Program-made: the position numbers and the translations under genes | Notes under the pieces: model-generated | The model's database searches: none | What the model was told of the DNA's origin: nothing | Seen by the model: the letters and a program-made list of their open reading frames with translations, nothing else | NCBI RefSeq assembly: GCF_042661025.1 | Contig: NZ_JBHSWH010000001.1 | Coordinates: 2,232,001 to 2,296,000 of the forward strand | DNA: 64,000 bases | Source of the DNA: Flexivirga alba | Lineage (GTDB): Bacteria; Actinomycetota; Actinomycetes; Actinomycetales; Dermatophilaceae | Direction of reading: 5' to 3' | In this document: positions 60,508 through 64,000 of the stretch, piece by piece | Position numbering within the stretch: the stretch's first letter is position 1 | How the letters are laid out: each line of letters starts with the position of its first letter

Positions 60508-61040
60508 CCGACTTCCACATCGAGCCGCTCACCGACGCCGACGCGCGTGAGCTCGCTGCCATGCACATGCAGGTATGGCGCGAGACGTATGCCGGAATGC
60601 TGTCCCAGGACTACCTGGACGGCATGCAGCTCGAGCCGCGAGTTGCCCACTGGCGCAAGCGCATTGGCGTCACGAATGCACGCGAGCACGGCGCGGCGGA
60701 CGCGATAGATGACATCCGACACCGTTCCAGATTGGCGCGGCACCTGTCGACCGGTCGGATCGCCGGGTTCTGCATGGTGGGCGGTCCCCGCGACGACGAG
60801 GCACCGGTGCCGCAGGAGTTGGGCGCGCTCAACGTGCTGCGTGACTTCCACGGCAGCGGCGTCGCCCACCTCTTGGTCGACGCGACACTCGGCAACCTCC
60901 CGGCATACCTGTGGGTGGTGAGGGAGAACCTCCGCGCGCAGGCTTTCTATCGCAAGATCGGCTTCGCGCCCGACGGTGGCACCAAGCGTGACGAGGACCT
61001 CGAGTGTGACGAGATCCGCATGGTTCGTCCCGCTGGCTGA
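60504..61040 (+). CDS. GNAT-family N-acetyltransferase
   Basis: 178 residues. HIEPLTDADARELAAMHMQVWRETYAGMLSQDYLDGM is the usual N-terminal part of GNAT proteins of this group; LGALNVLRDFHGSGVAHLLVDATLG is the acetyl-CoA loop (degenerate Q/RxxGxG/A), and LWVVRENLRAQAFYRKIGFAPDG ends it. Substrate unknown. ATG at 60504 overlaps the previous stop by 4 bp. Confidence 0.88.
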   Translation: MTDFHIEPLTDADARELAAMHMQVWRETYAGMLSQDYLDGMQLEPRVAHWRKRIGVTNAREHGAADAIDDIRHRSRLARHLSTGRIAGFCMVGGPRDDEAPVPQELGALNVLRDFHGSGVAHLLVDATLGNLPAYLWVVRENLRAQAFYRKIGFAPDGGTKRDEDLECDEIRMVRPAG

Positions 61041-61105
61041 CCTCGGCGGCAGAGGAACGAGAGGGTGACCGAATCCTCCGCGCCGCGAGACGCCACAATG
61101 GACGG

Positions 61106-62047
61106 ATGACCGATCAGCCCATCACTCCGGCGTCGTTGCGCGGTGCCGTCGACCTGTCCGCTCTCGCTCGGCCGGCTGCGACCGCGGCCACACCCAGTGC
61201 CGCGTCCGCCGGCGCGAACGACAACCTGGTGATCGCAGTCGACGACGCCAGCTTCGGCGATGCGATGCAGACCTCGGCCCGTGTGCCGGTCATTGTCGCG
61301 CTGTGGTCGGGTGCTCGCCCGGACAGCAAGAAGCACATCGACGTGCTGGCGCAGGAAGTCCGCTCGTTCGCCGGACGCATGCAGTTGGCCACCGTCGACA
61401 TCGACACCTCCCTGCAGATCCGTCAGGCGCTGCAGGTGCAACAGGTGCCGATGGTGCTCGCCATACTCGCCGGCCAGCCGGTGCCTTTGTATGTCGGCGA
61501 CCAGCCGACCGACGCTATCCGGGATGTCCTCGACAAGGTGCTTGAAGCAGCCGCCGCCAACGACGTGACCGGTCGCCTGGACGTGACCGCCGATGATGCC
61601 GGTGACGACGCCGAGCTGCCCGCCGAGCCGGAGCTACCCGAGACGCACCAACGGGCGTTCGACGCCATCGAGCAGGGTGACTACGCGGCAGCGACCGCGG
61701 CATACGAGCAGGCGCTCGCCGACAACCCCGCCGATGACGAGGCTCGCCTCGGCCTCGGTCAGGTGGGCCTGCTGGAGCGGACCTCCGGTGCTGACCTCAA
61801 TGCGGCGCGTGCCGCTGCGGCGGACGCGCCGACCGACGTCGAGAAGCAGACTCTGGTCGCCGACCTCGACGTGCTCGGCGGGCACATCGAGGACGCGTTC
61901 GCCCGGCTGATCGACCTGGTCAAGGCGACCAGCGGCGACGAGCGCAATGCCGCCCGCGAGCACCTGGTCAAGCTCTTCGACGTCGTCGGCCCGACCGACG
62001 ACCGGGTCAAGAAGGCCCGCACCGCCCTGATGTCAGCTCTGTACTGA
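61106..62047 (+). CDS. YbbN/CnoX-like thioredoxin-fold TPR protein without CxxC
   Basis: 313 residues. Thioredoxin fold (FGDAMQTSARVPVIVALWSGARPDSKKHIDVLAQEVRSFAGRMQLATVDIDTSLQIRQALQVQQVPMVLAILAG) with WSGARPDS instead of WCGPC, and a C-terminal TPR half (HQRAFDAIEQGDYAAATAAYEQALADNPADDEARLGLG). In E. coli YbbN acts as chaperone-linked holdase; here a similar role is inferred. ATG at 61106. Confidence 0.9.
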   Translation: MTDQPITPASLRGAVDLSALARPAATAATPSAASAGANDNLVIAVDDASFGDAMQTSARVPVIVALWSGARPDSKKHIDVLAQEVRSFAGRMQLATVDIDTSLQIRQALQVQQVPMVLAILAGQPVPLYVGDQPTDAIRDVLDKVLEAAAANDVTGRLDVTADDAGDDAELPAEPELPETHQRAFDAIEQGDYAAATAAYEQALADNPADDEARLGLGQVGLLERTSGADLNAARAAAADAPTDVEKQTLVADLDVLGGHIEDAFARLIDLVKATSGDERNAAREHLVKLFDVVGPTDDRVKKARTALMSALY

Positions 62048-62051
62048 GTTT

Positions 62052-62161
62052 TTTCGCGCGGCTCCTCGCATGATCGGCGATGGCACGGCTCGCATGCTCG
62101 CTCGCGCCATCGCCGATCATGGTCGTCGCCACGCGGCCGCCCTTTCGCGCGGCTCCTCGCA
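62052..62161. repeat. Hairpin flanked by direct repeats between convergent genes
   Basis: TTTCGCGCGGCTCCTCGCA occurs at 62052-62070 and 62143-62161. Between them ATGATCGGCGATGGC (62070-62084) and its perfect complement (62106-62120) form a 15-bp stem with a 21-base loop. It lies between convergent YbbN-like and aldo/keto reductase genes, with TTTTTT just before, and may serve as terminator. Confidence 0.65.
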
Positions 62162-62185
62162 GCATCGTCCCAGCTCGCTGAGCCG

Positions 62186-63130
62186 TCACTCAGCATCGGT
62201 GATCTCGTCGAGTATGACGAGATCCTCCGCAGTAGGCTCCCAGCGCAGCGCGGCGGCGTTCGTGCGTACCTGGTCGCCGGAAGTGGCGCCGGAGATGACC
62301 GACGCAACCGCCGGCTGAGCCGCGAGTCCCGCGATCGCGACGTCGAGGACGGTGAGGTCACGCTCGGCGGCATACGCCTCGAGTGCCTCGATCCGGTCCC
62401 AGTCGGCGGTGCCCAGCCAGGGCGCCGGGGCGGACGCCGCGCGTGATCCGGCGGGTGGCTCGCTGCCGCGGCGGTACTTTCCGGTGAGCAGGCCGTACTC
62501 GAGCGGGAAGAAGGGCAGCACGCCCAGGCCGAACGTCTCGGCTGCCGGCACCACCTCGGCCTCGACGGTGCGGTCCAGCAGCGAGTAGCGATTCTGCACC
62601 GAGACGAAGCGCTCCAAGCCGGCGCTGCGCGCGGTCCAGTCCGCGTCGGCGATCCGCCAACCGGCGAAATTGGAACAGCCGAGGTAGCCGATCTTGCCCT
62701 CGCTCACCAGGTCGGTCAGCACCGACAGCGTCTCCTCGATCGGCGTGACCGGGTCGGGAGTGTGCAGTTGGTAGAGGTCGATGTGGTCGATCTGCAGCCG
62801 CCGCAGCGAGCCTTCGACCGCTCGGCGCACGTAGCGGCGCGAGCCCCGGACGCCATGGTCATCACCGTTGAGTCCGCCGGTGTCCATGCCGAATTTCGTT
62901 GCCACGACGAAGTTTTCGCGACGCCCTCGGAGCGCGGCGCCCAGCAACTCCTCGCTGGCGCCGTTGCCGCCATACGTATCGGCCGTGTCGAGCAACGTGA
63001 CCCCGACGTCCTGCGCGCCGTCGAGTATGTCGCGCACACCGGCGGCGTCCACCCGTCGACCGAATGCGTTGCAGCCGATGCCGACTGCGCTGACCATGAG
63101 TCCGGAGTCGCCCAGCGGGCGGTAGGTCAT
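62186..63130 (-). CDS. Aldo/keto reductase
   Basis: 314 residues. TIM barrel with GVTLLDTADTYGGNGASEELLGAAL (catalytic Asp/Tyr), ENFVVATKFGMD (Lys), and DHIDLYQLHTPDPVTPIEETL (His). C-terminal NADP-binding ASVISGATSGDQVRTNAAAL. Natural substrate unknown. ATG at 63130 (MTYRPLGDSG) fits the family; the frame extends upstream. Confidence 0.93.
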   Translation of the reverse strand: MTYRPLGDSGLMVSAVGIGCNAFGRRVDAAGVRDILDGAQDVGVTLLDTADTYGGNGASEELLGAALRGRRENFVVATKFGMDTGGLNGDDHGVRGSRRYVRRAVEGSLRRLQIDHIDLYQLHTPDPVTPIEETLSVLTDLVSEGKIGYLGCSNFAGWRIADADWTARSAGLERFVSVQNRYSLLDRTVEAEVVPAAETFGLGVLPFFPLEYGLLTGKYRRGSEPPAGSRAASAPAPWLGTADWDRIEALEAYAAERDLTVLDVAIAGLAAQPAVASVISGATSGDQVRTNAAALRWEPTAEDLVILDEITDAE

Positions 63131-63275
63131 ATCCACGGACCCGACGATACGACGACTGCACGCCGACAGACCCGGGGAGTCGTACAACCTTCAACAATCC
63201 CACAGCCGGCGCACAAGGCCTCCAGAACTCGGCCGGTCATTCTCGGATGTGTTACCTCCCAGAAAGTGCACCCCG

Positions 63276-63575
63276 ATGATCCCGATTCTGCGTAAAACTC
63301 GACGTTTCACCGTCGCCGGTATGGCGGCCGGCACTCTCGTGACGGCGGGACTCGTCGGACAGCTGGCCACACACCAGGACAAGTCGGCAGCCGCGAAGGT
63401 CACGCCGAGCCAGCAGGCGAGCACGGGTAGCTCGTCGCCGACGGCCAGCTCCTCCGCGGACAGTTCGTCCGGCTCCTCCGGCTCGTCCTCCAGCTCAAGC
63501 GGCTCGTACAGCTCGGTCCCGTCGGTGAATGCCGGCGGCACCGGCGGCCCTGACAGCAATACCCGGGGATCATGA
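63276..63575 (+). CDS. Small membrane-anchored Ser-rich protein
   Basis: 99 residues. A positively charged start (MIPILRKTRR) and one hydrophobic segment (FTVAGMAAGTLVTAGLVGQLA), then a Ser/Gly-rich stretch (SSADSSSGSSGSSSSSSGS) and a Gly-rich end. Likely exported or membrane-anchored. The gene just downstream is the flavin transferase apbE, so it may belong to a flavin-linked redox system, but nothing proves it. ATG at 63276. Confidence 0.65.
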   Translation: MIPILRKTRRFTVAGMAAGTLVTAGLVGQLATHQDKSAAAKVTPSQQASTGSSSPTASSSADSSSGSSGSSSSSSGSYSSVPSVNAGGTGGPDSNTRGS

Positions 63576-63576
63576 G

Positions 63577-64000
63577 ATGGGCAGACAGCAAGCCGTGCTC
63601 GCGGCACAGTTCACCGCGATCGGCACAAGCTGCCGGGTGCTGGTGACCGACCGCTTCGCCTCCCTGCGGGCAGCAGAGATCGCGATGCACGACGTTGCAG
63701 CCCTCGACCTCGCCGCCTCCCGTTTCCGGGCGGATTCAGAGTTGTGCAGACTGCCGAACAACGATCTGCCACACCGGGTTTCACCGCTCCTCGGTGACGT
63801 TACGGAAGCAGCGTTGCGGACGGCGGCACTCAGCGAAGGGCTGGTCGATCCGACCGTCGGCGCGACGTTGGCGGCCCTCGGGTATGACGCGGACCTCGAC
63901 GAAGTCCGGGCGCGCGGCGACCGCCCGGTGGGCACGTCACCGGCACCGACGACCTGGCGCTCGATCAGGTATGACGCGGCGCTTCGACTCATCGCCGTGC
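63577..64000 (+). CDS. apbE: FAD:protein FMN transferase (ApbE-like), start only
   Basis: 141 residues visible to the window end: MGRQQAVLAAQFTAIGTSCRV, LAASRFRADSELCRLPN (the E/DxxxSRFR-like segment) and GLVDPTVGATLAALGYDADLDEV, which match the N-terminal part of ApbE proteins that attach FMN to Thr of partner proteins. Catalytic Asp and later segments are outside the window. ATG at 63577 begins one base after the previous stop. Confidence 0.75.
   Translation, partial: MGRQQAVLAAQFTAIGTSCRVLVTDRFASLRAAEIAMHDVAALDLAASRFRADSELCRLPNNDLPHRVSPLLGDVTEAALRTAALSEGLVDPTVGATLAALGYDADLDEVRARGDRPVGTSPAPTTWRSIRYDAALRLIAV

Noticed and set aside
1..64000. CRISPR array, riboswitch, second tRNA or rRNA
   Set aside because: No regularly spaced repeats, no T-box or known aptamer core, and only one GGTTCGAATCC T-loop were seen.

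Overview
The window is a high-GC chromosomal segment of an actinobacterium. Gene content and order (prfA-prmC-sua5-glyA-wecA-atp, lysA-hom-thrC-thrB-rho, nucS, DUF2550, a rho with a long Asn/Arg-rich insert) point to the Micrococcales; a Dermacoccaceae or Intrasporangiaceae-like organism is my best guess, made from memory of such genomes and not from a search.

Region 1 (1-14433, minus strand) is an extracellular contractile injection system (eCIS, phage-tail-like) locus that runs off the left edge. From promoter to left edge it holds a SARP/BTAD regulator, a DUF4255 tube-terminator protein, an unknown protein, a giant 1113-residue sheath, a tube protein, a second 662-residue sheath, a second tube protein, a DUF5908-like small protein, a LysM hub protein, gpD-like and gp5-like halves of the spike/hub, an unknown protein, a gp25 wedge protein and a baseplate J protein. 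Most neighbours overlap by 4 bp. The region in front of the operon carries three heptamers at exact 11-bp spacing, the layout of a SARP operator. No capsid, portal or terminase gene is present.

Region 2 (14434-16478) holds imperfect duplications, a complete IS481-family element and tRNA-Arg(CCG). The IS sits exactly between the tRNA 3' end and a strong hairpin that was probably its terminator, with a 16-bp target duplication.

Region 3 (16479-28084) is housekeeping: the lysA-hom-thrC-thrB amino-acid operon, rho, a Tat-exported amidase, rpmE, prfA and prmC. Region 4 (28151-41838) has a pentapeptide-repeat protein, a GNAT enzyme, a VOC protein, sua5, glyA, wecA and the ATP synthase genes atpI to atpD. 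Region 5 (41839-49154) is unusual: atpC and its usual partner DUF2550 are separated from atpD by about 6.6 kb carrying a YdeI-like gene, a DMT transporter, poxB and an asparagine synthetase with an extra C-terminal domain that resembles F420 gamma-glutamyl ligase. Region 6 (49220-64000) has an AbiEi-like protein, a cobalamin adenosyltransferase, a STAS protein, gamma-glutamyltransferase, nucS, a 3-hydroxyacyl-CoA dehydrogenase and thiolase pair, a receiver-thioredoxin reductase fusion, a Fic protein with a palindromic operator, a MTH1187 protein, a GNAT, a YbbN-like protein, an aldo/keto reductase, and a small Ser-rich protein followed by the start of an apbE-like gene.

Two global observations matter to anyone reusing the sequence. 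First, at least eight genes, including essential ones (prfA, atpG, hom, thrC), each carry a one-base loss in a G or C homopolymer, so the assembly has systematic indel errors and these genes are almost certainly intact in the organism. Second, several intergenic regions carry nested palindromes of the form A-A-A'-A' with a different core sequence at each site.
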